From assembly GCA_026004775.1 (NCBI GenBank), contig BPJU01000005.1:292161-356160 (forward strand): a stretch of DNA of 64,000 nucleotides, given 5' to 3'. The stretch is from Pirellulaceae bacterium. GTDB lineage: Bacteria > Planctomycetota > Planctomycetia > Pirellulales > Pirellulaceae. Position numbers and translations under genes: made by a program. How positions within the stretch are numbered: the stretch's first letter is position 1; every line of letters begins with the position of its first letter. Of the stretch, positions 9,520-19,082 are shown piece after piece. Under the pieces are notes generated by a model. It was not told the DNA's origin, ran no database searches, and saw nothing but the letters and a program-made list of their open reading frames with translations.

Positions 9520-9654
9520 ACGCTTCCTCTCCTCAGGGGCCATCCTCGCAGGCGTTGCGCTCAGCGACACGACCGCCCGGCGACATCAGCCTCCTGCGAC
9601 TCACAACGGCCGTACCGCCTACCCAGCGACTTTCCGTGGCCGCCGCGGCCGCCT

Positions 9655-11502
9655 CTACTCGCCTTCATTGGCTCGCGTCCTGCCCATGGCAATGTCGAAC
9701 TCACTGATCGCCGGAACCAGCAGTGCCGCCGTGGCAAAACCGTATGTGCCGCACGTGACCGTGAAGGCCGAAAGGCTGCGGCCCAGCAGGAAGCTGGTGA
9801 TGGCATGAAACGTCATCCACGGCAAAAGCAGCGATGCTACCAGGATGGCTGTGGAGGGGTTACGGAACCCGAGCGCGTAGTACAGTCCCACGGAACCTCC
9901 CAGGATGAACGCCAGGAAGGGAGCCAATTGGCTTTGGAACGAGCCGCTGAACGAGATCATCATCGCCATACATGTGACGACACCCAAAAACAAGAAGAAC
10001 ACCGTCCCCAGGCTCAAACCGATGGCGGCCCGCGAACTGGCATACGTCATGCCGATATGCAGCCCCAGCATGGTGGCAAAAAGATCCAGCACGATCCAGC
10101 CGACCGCCAGGAAAACCGCTCCTTCCACGTCCACCCCGCCTCGCCACCACAAGTAGCCGATGGCCACCAGCGGCAACAGCAATGTCTCCCGCGTCACCCA
10201 CATCACGCCGAACAATTTGCCCAGCACGAATTCCTGGGGTGTCAGATCGGTCGCCAGCAGCAGATCCAGCGACTGCCCGTCGCGCTCGTTGGTGATAGCG
10301 GTAACGGCCAGGGCGTTGCGCACCACCAGGCTGATCAAAAAGAACGGAGCCAATACCAGTGCCGTACGCGGCACCAGCCCCGCCCAGGCACTTTTGGTCA
10401 ACGCTTCGTCGCTGGTCATTGCCCGCAGCGCGACGATCACGGCGGCAAACAGCAGGCAATAGACAATTCGGATGATCACCACTTTTCGGCCATAGGCCCA
10501 GGTGCACACTTCACGCCACAGTACCGGATTGTCCCACACTTCCCGGCTGGGCACCGGGCCGCTGGCACGGCGGGCGTCGATATGCTGCATGCGCCGCCGC
10601 TCGATTTCGGCTTCCGCAGAAGCCTCAGCTTCCACCCCAGCCACGAAAATGCTCGCCCCCTCTTCCTCCGCCCGCTCACCGCGCCGCACTTCCCGCGAAG
10701 GATTCCACACCCGCACCCGCAAGATCGCGTAGCCATTGATCAACACAACCACCATCACGGCAACCAGGGTGAACCCCACGATGCCGTTCGCCCAGTCGCT
10801 CCACGTTCCGGTTTCGGGCACCGGTCGAGCCGCGGCCAGGACGGCCCGCACCGGACTGATCGATGCCGCCACGGTCGAGCTTTCCACTCCGATCCGCGCT
10901 GACCAACCTCCCACGTCCCAGTAGGCCAGCTCGCCCACACCCAGCCACACCAACAACCCCAACGCCGTCAGGGCCAAAGTCTGAAAGGTCTTGTCGCGAG
11001 CAAACGCCACGCAGCAACCCCAGCTACCGGCTAATAGCCCGGCCAGAATCGTCACGCAAAACACGCGGCCTACCTGCGCGTAGGAAACGCCGCCGAACAA
11101 CGTAATGGCCAGAAAAAGCGGCACCGCCGACGCCACCATCACCGCCAGGCTCAGCAGTCCCGCACACAACTTGCCCAGAACCAACTCGTGGTTCGTCAAC
11201 CGCGTCATCAACAACAAAACCAGCGTGCGGCGATCCTTTTCCTGGGCCACCACCGAGGCCCCCATCAGCGCCGCAAAGAAAAGCACCAGCGCCAGCTGTA
11301 ACGGCGCCAGTATCTGAAAGACCATGGCTCCGAAACGAGCCATGTCACCGACGTTACGGATCCACTGCGTGCCGGCCAGAACCGCCCACGAGGTGGCCAT
11401 CAAGATCAGAAGCCCCGTCACATAGACGGTTCGCAGTACGAAAAAACGCGGGCGCCTTGGTAACGTAACCGCTTCACGCGTGAAAATCGGCCCAATGATC
11501 AC
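9655..11502 (-). CDS. ABC-2 type transporter permease
   Basis: A polytopic membrane protein of 615 aa with two halves, each of about six hydrophobic helices, separated by a charged segment at roughly residues 270-330 (RRGERAEEEG; RRRMQHIDAR). The first half carries the ABC-2 permease pattern EKDRRTLVLLLMTRLTNHEL and the second half the matching NERDGQSLDLLLATDLTPQE, which indicates an internal duplication fusing two ABC-2 permease units. The start is GTG. No ATPase gene is adjacent; the nearest in this window is at 60855. The substrate is unknown. The large plus-strand open frames opposite it are shadows. Confidence 0.82.
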   Translation of the reverse strand: MIIGPIFTREAVTLPRRPRFFVLRTVYVTGLLILMATSWAVLAGTQWIRNVGDMARFGAMVFQILAPLQLALVLFFAALMGASVVAQEKDRRTLVLLLMTRLTNHELVLGKLCAGLLSLAVMVASAVPLFLAITLFGGVSYAQVGRVFCVTILAGLLAGSWGCCVAFARDKTFQTLALTALGLLVWLGVGELAYWDVGGWSARIGVESSTVAASISPVRAVLAAARPVPETGTWSDWANGIVGFTLVAVMVVVLINGYAILRVRVWNPSREVRRGERAEEEGASIFVAGVEAEASAEAEIERRRMQHIDARRASGPVPSREVWDNPVLWREVCTWAYGRKVVIIRIVYCLLFAAVIVALRAMTSDEALTKSAWAGLVPRTALVLAPFFLISLVVRNALAVTAITNERDGQSLDLLLATDLTPQEFVLGKLFGVMWVTRETLLLPLVAIGYLWWRGGVDVEGAVFLAVGWIVLDLFATMLGLHIGMTYASSRAAIGLSLGTVFFLFLGVVTCMAMMISFSGSFQSQLAPFLAFILGGSVGLYYALGFRNPSTAILVASLLLPWMTFHAITSFLLGRSLSAFTVTCGTYGFATAALLVPAISEFDIAMGRTRANEGE

Positions 11503-12023
11503 ACTCGTTTTCCCCCGAACGACATCCCACCGCCAATACTCGGCAACTGTCCTATCCTGCGTGGCAGTGGGCTACAACCATTACGTACCGGGCCAGCCCC
11601 GACCAATAGCACACCGGACCCGCACTTTCCAGTCTTGCATGCTCCGGACCATTCGTCATCATAGGTCATCGAACCGCATCACGAAAACCCGACCTTGCAA
11701 TGGCCGCCGGCGAACCCGATTTACCCGCTCCCGAGGAATTCTGGCTACGAAAGCGTCCCAATGGCAACGGGCACCTACGCAGGAGGCCGATCGTTCACTT
11801 TCCTAGCGGTCGATGTGGCGGTGGACGCTGGTTCAGCTATTTTCGGCAAAACAATCACTCAAATACTGAAAATATTTTCACCAACCGTCGCACACGGTGA
11901 CATTTTTTTCCAGAATATTTCAGCAAATCTCCGCTGCGGGTCAAATAAGACGTACCGTGCGCGCATCTTAGTAATTGGATCGGTGGTTGCCGCGCACGTT
12001 TAGGCTGAGGGAGCGATCGCAGG
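11503..12023. other. Intergenic region between divergent genes, no gene recognised
   Basis: The 520 bases separate the minus-strand permease from the plus-strand sigma operon and so contain both promoters. The stretch 11835-11930 is markedly AT-rich with runs of A and T. No confident promoter or RNA was identified. Confidence 0.4.
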
Positions 12024-12569
12024 TTGGCCGACGACGTACCGGGCAAACTCGATCCGGAACGGGTCTCCGGCGCTTACGAAGCTTACGCCGAGCCGCTACG
12101 TAAATTTTTGACCGGGCTTCTTCGCGATCCAACCTTGGCGCAAGACGTGCTGCAAACGACGTTCGCCCGGTTGGTAGAACGGGGATCAGCCGTCCGCCCG
12201 GAAGCCTGGCGGGCGTGGTTGTTCCAGGTGGCCTACCGCGAAGCGATGGTGGTCAAGCGGCGAACCAAGACCCACCAGGAAGCTTCGCGGCGATGGGTGG
12301 AACAACGAGTCACCGGCGACCCGACCGACCTGCTGGCGCCGCTGATTTCGGCGGAAACGGTGGAAACGATCCGAACCGCCGTCGAGAAGCTGCCGGAAGC
12401 GCAACAGCAGGTCCTCAAGATGCGCGTTTATGAAGGCAAGACGTTCGCCGAAATCGCAGCCGAATTGCAAGTACCCCTGGGCACGGTGTTGAGCCGGATG
12501 CGTGCCGCCGTGCAGAAGCTGAAAACCGACCTGGAAAAACGAGGGTGCGGCCAAGGGGATATCCAATGA
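12024..12569 (+). CDS. ECF-type RNA polymerase sigma factor
   Basis: Region 2 is recognisable in FLTGLLRDPTLAQDVLQTTF followed by WRAWLFQVAYREAM; region 4 in LPEAQQQVLKMRVYEGKTF and EIAAELQVPLGTVLSRMRAA, a helix-turn-helix for -35 recognition. Length 181 aa is normal for the ECF group. Translation starts at a TTG (12024); no better ATG exists upstream in frame. The downstream gene starts inside its stop codon, so it is coupled to a putative anti-sigma protein. It probably directs the response of this operon and other targets; the signal is unknown. Confidence 0.9.
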   Translation: MADDVPGKLDPERVSGAYEAYAEPLRKFLTGLLRDPTLAQDVLQTTFARLVERGSAVRPEAWRAWLFQVAYREAMVVKRRTKTHQEASRRWVEQRVTGDPTDLLAPLISAETVETIRTAVEKLPEAQQQVLKMRVYEGKTFAEIAAELQVPLGTVLSRMRAAVQKLKTDLEKRGCGQGDIQ

Positions 12570-13147
12570 CGCCGCCACACGACCAAATCGACTGGGATGC
12601 TTTTCGCTACCTGTATGGCGAAATGACTCCCGAGGAGTTGGCATATTGGGACGAGCGTTTGCTGGAAGACGCCGGCGCACGCCGCTCGCTGGAAAAGGCG
12701 ATCCATTTGGCTGCCGCTCTGGAGCGGGTATTCGCCGAGCGTTGCGTTGCGCAGCGACGGGCTCCATCCCGGAGAACGGCCGTTTACCGTTCAGCGGTTT
12801 GGTTTGCTGCCGTGGCTGCAGCACTCCTGGTACTGGCGCACTTTGCAAACTTGACTTCTCACAAACAAGAATCCCCTGTTGATGATATTTCGCACGAGTC
12901 GACAGAACTTCCCCATCTGGCCAAAGCCTGGCTGCATACATACCAGACGGCGGCGCTTGATGCCGAGGTGTCGGATTTCGGGGCGGGGCAGAGACGCGAT
13001 TTGGCGGACGGCCCCGAGTGGTTCGAGCCGGATCCGTTTGTACCGGTGTACGAAGGTCCCAGCGTGGCACCGTCCTGGATGATGCTGGCGGTTGCTGAGC
13101 TTCATACGAAGGGCGAGGCGGACGATATGGTCGAGGGACGCCCATGA
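12566..13147 (+). CDS. Single-pass membrane protein, probable anti-sigma factor
   Basis: ATG 12566 overlaps the sigma factor TGA (ATGA junction). The N-terminus (DAFRYLYGEMTPEELAYWDE and LLEDAGARRSLEKAI) resembles the helical cytoplasmic domains of planctomycete anti-sigma proteins, though the HxxxCxxC zinc motif is absent. One transmembrane helix lies at about residues 75-95 (SAVWFAAVAAALLVLAHF), followed by an acidic extracytoplasmic tail. Length 193 aa. The anti-sigma assignment rests mainly on gene order and topology, not on a diagnostic motif. Confidence 0.65.
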   Translation: MTPPHDQIDWDAFRYLYGEMTPEELAYWDERLLEDAGARRSLEKAIHLAAALERVFAERCVAQRRAPSRRTAVYRSAVWFAAVAAALLVLAHFANLTSHKQESPVDDISHESTELPHLAKAWLHTYQTAALDAEVSDFGAGQRRDLADGPEWFEPDPFVPVYEGPSVAPSWMMLAVAELHTKGEADDMVEGRP

Positions 13148-13917
13148 GTCGAGCAATGCGCGCAGGCGGTATTTGGCCATCACTGGCCAAACGTGGCAAG
13201 CTGTTGTGTGTTCTATGCTGCGTTTGGGGTATCGGGACTCTGCCCGTCTCGGCTCAAGACGTTGGCCGCACGTCCGTCACAAAGCACGAACCAACTAAAA
13301 ATAACGAACCAACTCAACCGCGCATCGAAATCACCGAGCAACAGCAGCAAATCGTTCAGGACTTCGTGCGAGCCAACCATCCGGAATTGGATCTGTTGTT
13401 GGCTTATCTGAAGGAACACCAACCGCAGGAGTACAAGCGAGCGATTCGCGATCTATACCGCAACGTGTCGCGCATCGAATCGTGGCGGGATCGTGACCCG
13501 GAGCGCTACCAGCTTGAATTGCGGCTGTGGCAATTGGAATCCAAGAGCCAACTGGTGGCAGCACGTCTGACGATGCTCGACGAACAGCAGCGGCAAGATG
13601 AGCTGCGGGAGTTGTTGCGGCAACAGATGGCATTGCGCATCGAGTTGCTTCAGCGGGAACGGGAACGGGTAGCGGAGCGGCTGGCCAAACTGGACCAGCA
13701 GATCAGCGAGTTGCAGGCCAACCAAGAGCAGCTCGTAGCCCGTCAGCTACAGACCTTGCTGCGGGCGATGCAGGATGCAAAACCCCAGCGCCCGGCGGCC
13801 AAGTCGGCAGCCGGGCCGGCTCCTGCTCGACAAAACGAACCGAAAAAGAACCAACCGCCCAGACTTCCGAATAGTCGCAACGAAAAGAATAAGCCTTCGA
13901 CGGATGTTCAGCCGTAG
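13144..13917 (+). CDS. Secreted coiled-coil protein of the sigma operon
   Basis: The start ATG overlaps the previous stop by ATGA, so the three genes are coupled. A signal peptide (about residues 1-38, core LLCVLCCVWGIGTLPVSAQ) is followed by a long Gln/Glu/Arg-rich coiled coil (about 60-205, e.g. RQQMALRIELLQRERERVAE) and a Pro/Lys/Ala-rich tail. It could be an extracytoplasmic partner or sensor of the anti-sigma protein, similar in design to periplasmic regulators of ECF systems; that is inference. No enzymatic motif is visible. Confidence 0.65.
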   Translation: MSRAMRAGGIWPSLAKRGKLLCVLCCVWGIGTLPVSAQDVGRTSVTKHEPTKNNEPTQPRIEITEQQQQIVQDFVRANHPELDLLLAYLKEHQPQEYKRAIRDLYRNVSRIESWRDRDPERYQLELRLWQLESKSQLVAARLTMLDEQQRQDELRELLRQQMALRIELLQRERERVAERLAKLDQQISELQANQEQLVARQLQTLLRAMQDAKPQRPAAKSAAGPAPARQNEPKKNQPPRLPNSRNEKNKPSTDVQP

Positions 13918-14021
13918 GCCGCTTTATGCCTGCGAAAGGAGGCGAAGTTGGGCCGCACAGGATCGCACAAACGAGTGACAAAGCACCTTCGCGGGAAAGC
14001 GAGGTATTGAGGAGGACGATC

Positions 14022-16592
14022 ATGATTCGCTGGCAATTGGGCTTGATGTTACTGGCCGGTACTTGTTGGTGTCTCGGCGCGGTCGCACGCGCCGATAACC
14101 CCAACAACGTGCTGCCTTCCGTGGCGGAACGCTTTGCATCGGAGGACGTATCTGAGGTGCCGAGTTTTCAGCGGCACGTCGTGCCGCTGTTCGGACGCCT
14201 CGGTTGCAACGGCCGGGCCTGCCACGGGTCGTTCCAGGGACGAGGCGGTTTCCGGCTGTCCCTTTTTGGCTATGACTTCCAGGCCGACTATGAAGCTCTG
14301 CTCGATCCGAGCAGCACGCGGGTGGACCGGGAACATCCGCTGGAAAGTCTGATTCTGGTCAAACCGACCAACGCCGACGAACACGAAGGGGGTCTGCGGT
14401 ATGAAAAAGGTAGCTGGCAATATCACGTTTTCCGCCGCTGGATCGAGGCCGGCGCCAAGTTTGATCCGGCCAAGGACGTCCAGAAGCTGGTCGCCTTGGA
14501 AGTAACGCCATCGGAGATCATCTTCCACAAGAAAGGAGACAAATTCTCGCTGCGGGCTGTGGCGGTGTGGGAGGACGGAACTCGCGAGGATGTGACGCCG
14601 CTTTGCCGTTTCCAATCGAATGACTCACAAATAGCCGAGATCGACGAAAATGGCCAGGTAACCGGCGGGGATCCCGGTGATACGCATCTGGTGGTTTTCT
14701 ACGACAAGGCGGTTGTTCCCGTGCCGATTATGCGAGCGGTCTCCGAATCGCTGGCCCGCAACTATCCGAACGTGCCGACCCCGACGAAGATCGACGAATT
14801 GGTGGTGGCAAAGTTGCGGAAGCTGGGCGTTGTACCGTCCGAGCTTTGTAGCGACGCGGAGTTCTTGCGGCGGGTGAGCTTGGATTTGACCGGTACGTTG
14901 CCCCTTGCCGAGGAAGTGGAGCAATTTCTGGCGGATCCTTCTCCGGATAAGCGAGCCAGGAAGATCGACGAGTTGCTGGAGTCGCCGGGGTATGCGGCCT
15001 GGTGGACCACGAAGCTGTGCGATTTTACCGGCAACAACGAAACGGAACTGGTGAACGTGTTGCCGGTGCGCGGCGCGGCCAGTCAGGCTTGGTATGACTG
15101 GATTTTCCAGCGAGTCAAGGACAATGTGCCGTATGACGAATTGGTGGCAGGGATTGTGACGGCCACCAGCCGTGCCGGCAACGAGTCGTACTACGAGTTC
15201 TGCAAGGAACTGAGTGACATTTTGCGGCCGGGTTCGAACCGATCGTTCGCTGAGCGGCCTTCGATGCCCTTCTACTGGGCGCGGCGCAATTTCCGCCAAC
15301 CGCCCGAAAGAGCGATTAGCTTTGCTTACGCGTTCCTGGGTGTGCGGATCGAGTGCGCGCAGTGCCACAAGCATCCTTTTGATCAATGGTCGAAACACGA
15401 TTTCGAAGAATTTGCCAAGTTCTTCGGCGGCGTACGACTCGCCAACCAGGGGGCACCCGGTAGCCGTAGCGACTATGCCAAAATCGTGGAAGCCTTGGGT
15501 ATTAAAGACGGCCGTGTCAACAACCAGAATCGAAATCAGATACTCGATGCGTTGCGGGACGGCAAAGTCATTCCGTTCGCAGAGGTTTATGTGACCAATC
15601 GTCCCGTAAATGCTAACCGAAGGCAGCGGGACGCCGCACCGCCCGCCCGCACCGCCACGCTGCTGGGAGGCGAGGTGGTCGACTTGAATGCGATCGAGGA
15701 TCCGCGCCAAGCCCTCATGAACTGGCTCCGCTCGCCGGATAATCCGTACTTTGCTCGAGCGTTCGTCAACCGAGTGTGGGCTCACTATTTCGGTGTCGGT
15801 ATTGTCGAGCCGCCGGATGACCACAGTCTGGCCAATCCGCCCAGCAACGCGGCGTTGCTCGACTATCTGACGCAAGGCTTCATCCGCAGCGGCTTCGACA
15901 TGAAATGGGTCCACCGGGAGATTTTAAATAGCCGGACATATCAGTTGAGTTGGCAGCCGAACGAAACCAACCAGCATGACAAGCGCAATTTTGCGCGGGC
16001 GTACCTGCGCCGCTTGCCGGCGGAGGTTGCCATCGACGCCATACGGATGGCGACGGCCAGCGACAGCGAGGCGGCCAGAATGAAGCGCGAGCTGGACGGG
16101 CGGGCCATCGCCATGGCAAGCCCCGATCCGCGGCAACGTAACGGCGCTTCGAGCTACGCTCTTACTGTCTTCGGCCGCTCGACGCGAGAAAGCAACTGCG
16201 ACTGCGACCGGTCGATGACTCCCAGCCTGCTGCAAACGATCTACCTGCAAAACGACAGCGAAGTGCTGGCATTGCTCGACAGGCGCCAATCCGGATGGAT
16301 CGACCAGATCACCCGCCAGTTCCAGCCAAATGCACGAACCGCCAACGGCGGGCGGCGGCGGGCCGATGAGGGCGCCGATTCGTCAACCACAGCCTCCGGC
16401 AGCCAGCCGTCCGATGTGCAGGTCGAAGAGCTTGTCCGCAAGGCCTATTTGAGGACGGTAAGCCGCCTGCCCACCAACGATGAACTGAAAAGAGCGAAAG
16501 AGCACCTGGACGCATGCGGCTCGCCCATCGAAGGTCTTGCCGACTTGTTGTGGGCGTTAATCAATACCAAGGAGTTCATCGTGAACCACTAG
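14022..16592 (+). CDS. DUF1549/DUF1553 planctomycete cytochrome-like secreted protein
   Basis: ATG 14022 follows GAGGAGG and begins a signal peptide. Segments in order: a cytochrome-like N-terminal part with CNGRACHG (residues 62-69), then a bacterial Ig-like (BIG2) domain at about 160-240 (DSQIAEIDENGQVTGGDPGD), DUF1549 at about 250-480 with a true CxxCH (CAQCHKHPFDQW, Cys445), and DUF1553 at about 570-850 (NPYFARAFVNRVWAHYFGVG). These large proteins are expanded in planctomycetes and are almost always paired with DUF1501 proteins, as here. Their substrate is not established; links to polysaccharide degradation have been suggested for the family. Confidence 0.92.
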   Translation: MIRWQLGLMLLAGTCWCLGAVARADNPNNVLPSVAERFASEDVSEVPSFQRHVVPLFGRLGCNGRACHGSFQGRGGFRLSLFGYDFQADYEALLDPSSTRVDREHPLESLILVKPTNADEHEGGLRYEKGSWQYHVFRRWIEAGAKFDPAKDVQKLVALEVTPSEIIFHKKGDKFSLRAVAVWEDGTREDVTPLCRFQSNDSQIAEIDENGQVTGGDPGDTHLVVFYDKAVVPVPIMRAVSESLARNYPNVPTPTKIDELVVAKLRKLGVVPSELCSDAEFLRRVSLDLTGTLPLAEEVEQFLADPSPDKRARKIDELLESPGYAAWWTTKLCDFTGNNETELVNVLPVRGAASQAWYDWIFQRVKDNVPYDELVAGIVTATSRAGNESYYEFCKELSDILRPGSNRSFAERPSMPFYWARRNFRQPPERAISFAYAFLGVRIECAQCHKHPFDQWSKHDFEEFAKFFGGVRLANQGAPGSRSDYAKIVEALGIKDGRVNNQNRNQILDALRDGKVIPFAEVYVTNRPVNANRRQRDAAPPARTATLLGGEVVDLNAIEDPRQALMNWLRSPDNPYFARAFVNRVWAHYFGVGIVEPPDDHSLANPPSNAALLDYLTQGFIRSGFDMKWVHREILNSRTYQLSWQPNETNQHDKRNFARAYLRRLPAEVAIDAIRMATASDSEAARMKRELDGRAIAMASPDPRQRNGASSYALTVFGRSTRESNCDCDRSMTPSLLQTIYLQNDSEVLALLDRRQSGWIDQITRQFQPNARTANGGRRRADEGADSSTTASGSQPSDVQVEELVRKAYLRTVSRLPTNDELKRAKEHLDACGSPIEGLADLLWALINTKEFIVNH

Positions 16593-16690
16593 TAGGAGGA
16601 GAAGACCGCATAAGGCTGAATAAAACAACCGTGCCCGGGATTGGTTGCCGAGAAACTTTCACAAGACGTGCCTGATAGAAAGGAGCAGTT

Positions 16691-17998
16691 ATGGCTATCC
16701 ATCGAACGTGTGACGGTATGCGGCGCCGTGACTTCTTGAAAGTCGGTGCGATTGGCGGCATGGGTTTTACATTGGCTACGTATCTTCGCATGGCCAAAGC
16801 AGGCCAGGTAAAACCCGCGCGAGCCAAGTCGGCCATCTTTATCCATCTGGCGGGTGGCCCGTCACATCTGGATACCTTCGATATGAAGCCGCAAGCACCC
16901 GACGAATATCGAGGGAAGTTCCGGCCCATTGATACCAATGTGCCCGGCATCCAGATCAGTGAACACTTGCCGAAACTGGCCAAGTGTGTCGACAAGTATG
17001 TGATTCTCCGAGGTGTCACGCACACGCTGGCCGCGCATCAGTTGGGTAGCCAGTATGTCAACACGGGAACGCGTCCCATTGCGTCTCTGGAGTATCCCGG
17101 TTACGGCGCCGTGGTGACCAAAGAAACATGGCAGCCATCCGACCTGCCGCCCTTCGTGGCTATCCCCAGCAACAATTACCAGACACCCGGTTTCCTGGGA
17201 GTCAAGTACGCACCGCTCAACACCGGTGCCACGCCTCGTGCGGGCCAACCGTTCAGCGTGCGGGGAATCAGCCTGGGTAATGGGTTGACGGTGGCCGAGG
17301 TCGAGCGGCGGCATCAGTTGCTGCGCGATCTGGACGTGGCCTTCCGCGGTTTCGAAAGCGAGGACCAGTTGCTGGAAGGCCTGGACGAATTCAGCCGCCA
17401 GGCTTATGCCATCATCACTTCGCCTCGCTCGCGAGATGCATTCGACATCAGCAAAGAATCGCCGGCGTTCGCCAAAATGTTCGGTGAAACGCCGTTCGGT
17501 GTAAGCTGCCTGCTGGCGACGCGGCTGATCGAATCGGGTGTGCGGTTCGTTACCTTGTCGTATGGCGGTTGGGATACGCATCAGGATAACTTCACGCGCC
17601 TGAAGGATCGTGTGCTCCCGCCGTTCGATGAAGGTCTGGCCGCTCTGTTCGAAGGCTTGCATCAGAAAGGACTCTTGGAGTCAACAGTGGTGTTCGTCAC
17701 GGGCGAGTTTGGACGCACGCCCAAGATCAATAACCGCTCGGCCGAAGGTGGCCGCGATCATTATCCGCGGTGCATGTTCATGCTGTTGGCCGGTGGCGGT
17801 ATCCGGGGCGGCCAAGTGCTCGGGGAAAGCGACGACAAAGCCACTGCGCCGCGACACGAAGGCTTCAAGCCCGACGACGTCGCTGCCAGCTTCTATCACG
17901 CCTTGGGTATCGATCACACTAAGGAGTATCACACCGATACCGGCCGGCCCATCACCATCGTGCGGGATGGCCGGGTAATCCGAGAGCTGTTCGCCTGA
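16691..17998 (+). CDS. DUF1501 protein, Tat-exported
   Basis: A twin-arginine signal (MRRRDFLKVGAIGGMG) heads a DUF1501 domain, a sulfatase/alkaline-phosphatase-like fold recognisable by AIFIHLAGGPSHLDTFDMKP near the N-terminus, LSYGGWDTHQDNF in the middle, and VFVTGEFGRTPKINNRSAEG then GRDHYPRCMFMLLAGGGI near the C-terminus. These would supply metal-binding Asp/His residues. Length 435 aa is usual. It follows the DUF1549/1553 gene by 98 nt on the same strand, the normal arrangement. AGGAG lies upstream of the ATG. Confidence 0.93.
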   Translation: MAIHRTCDGMRRRDFLKVGAIGGMGFTLATYLRMAKAGQVKPARAKSAIFIHLAGGPSHLDTFDMKPQAPDEYRGKFRPIDTNVPGIQISEHLPKLAKCVDKYVILRGVTHTLAAHQLGSQYVNTGTRPIASLEYPGYGAVVTKETWQPSDLPPFVAIPSNNYQTPGFLGVKYAPLNTGATPRAGQPFSVRGISLGNGLTVAEVERRHQLLRDLDVAFRGFESEDQLLEGLDEFSRQAYAIITSPRSRDAFDISKESPAFAKMFGETPFGVSCLLATRLIESGVRFVTLSYGGWDTHQDNFTRLKDRVLPPFDEGLAALFEGLHQKGLLESTVVFVTGEFGRTPKINNRSAEGGRDHYPRCMFMLLAGGGIRGGQVLGESDDKATAPRHEGFKPDDVAASFYHALGIDHTKEYHTDTGRPITIVRDGRVIRELFA

Positions 17999-18080
17999 TA
18001 GCAACTACCCGAAGCACCGGTGCGTAATCCGGTCGGCAAGTTGCAGGGTGTCCATAACGGGGTTGGAAGGAGGATTGTAT

Positions 18081-18608
18081 ATGACGAGGTTCCGAGTTTT
18101 CCTTGCGGCGTTACTGATGGTCAGCCTGGTTGCGACGGCCATGGCGCAGGAAGAGAAAAAACCGAAGCAACAGGCCAAGAAGCCTGCCCAGGCCCAACAG
18201 CCGGCGGCCATCAAGAACATCACCGACAAGCTGGCAGGTTTGGATCTTACTGCCGAACAGAGCGAAAAGATCAAGCAGTTGACGGCGAAGGTTTCCGAGC
18301 AGTTGGCAGCAATCAACAAAGAGCGAACGGCAATCCTGGGCCCGGGTGGCAACAAGAAATTGGCGGACGCCCGTAAAGAAGCTCAAGCTTCGGGCAAGAA
18401 GGGCAAAGAGCTTCAGGAGGCGATTTATACGGCTGCCGGGCTGAGCGCCGAGCAAGCCGCCAAACTGCGCGACCTGCAAGCCAAACAGCAACAGGTGGTG
18501 CAAGAGTTCCGCAAGGCCGTTTCGGAGATCCTTACTCCTGAGCAGCGAGAAAAGGCCGGGCTGACGGCTCCGGCCAGGGGCCAGAAAAAGGCCAAGAAAG
18601 ACGCGTGA
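18081..18608 (+). CDS. Small secreted Lys/Gln-rich protein with LTPEQ motif
   Basis: The start at 18081 follows GGAAGGAGGA and gives a signal peptide (MTRFRVFLAALLMVSLVATAM). The mature 150 residues are helical and Lys/Gln/Ala-rich with LTAEQSEKIKQLTAKV and LTPEQREKAGL. These resemble the LTxxQ helices of Spy/CpxP-like periplasmic proteins, although similarity is too short to prove homology. It ends just before a strong terminator. A similar protein is encoded convergently at 19083-19565. Confidence 0.7.
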   Translation: MTRFRVFLAALLMVSLVATAMAQEEKKPKQQAKKPAQAQQPAAIKNITDKLAGLDLTAEQSEKIKQLTAKVSEQLAAINKERTAILGPGGNKKLADARKEAQASGKKGKELQEAIYTAAGLSAEQAAKLRDLQAKQQQVVQEFRKAVSEILTPEQREKAGLTAPARGQKKAKKDA

Positions 18609-18644
18609 CCTTCGCAGCGTCTGTGCCTGTCGAATTATGCGAAG

Positions 18645-18676
18645 CGGAGTTGCCTTGCCGAGGCAACTCCGTTTTT
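18645..18676 (+). terminator. Rho-independent terminator
   Basis: A perfect 11-bp stem (CGGAGTTGCCT at 18645-18655 with AGGCAACTCCG at 18661-18671), a 5-nt loop TGCCG, then TTTTT. It lies 36 bases after the stop of the LTPEQ gene. Confidence 0.93.
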
Positions 18677-19082
18677 GTTGCGCTCGTGACGCATAGGATA
18701 CTTGGCGGTGGATGAGTTCAACTCCCGTGCCATGGCAGATGGCAAAAAACGCGAGGCACGCTCCGTCTCCTTCCCCCTCGGAAGCACACGCCGGCCCCTC
18801 TTTCCGGTACCTGGTGCGTCCATACGTAGAGCACCACCTTTCAGTAGCCGGATTCGCCTGGGGTGAGGTAGGAGCGTGCCGTCGCGCCTTCCTGCCAGAA
18901 TGAGCAGCGCACCGGCGCGCCACACTCGGTGAATATCCCGGTCTCGCCGAGCAAGAGGCAAGGGCGGAGCGGGAGCGGTTTGTCCACACCGCTAACGGAC
19001 AAGCTACCGCTGCCCGCCCAGCCTCTCACCGGCATCCGATGCCTGTCGCCGGGCCCTCATGGCCCGACACAGCTCTGCTCGA
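18677..19082. other. Intergenic region between convergent genes, nothing recognised
   Basis: About 400 bases after the terminator. Open frames here (for example 18712-18903) lack ribosome sites and coding character. No RNA or repeat was recognised. Confidence 0.4.

Noticed and set aside
9283..10902. 539-codon plus-strand frame opposite the ABC-2 permease
   Set aside because: Gln/His/Arg-rich shadow of a clearly coding minus-strand gene.
14625..15914. 429-codon minus-strand frame opposite the DUF1549/1553 gene
   Set aside because: Antisense shadow; the plus strand carries recognisable domains.
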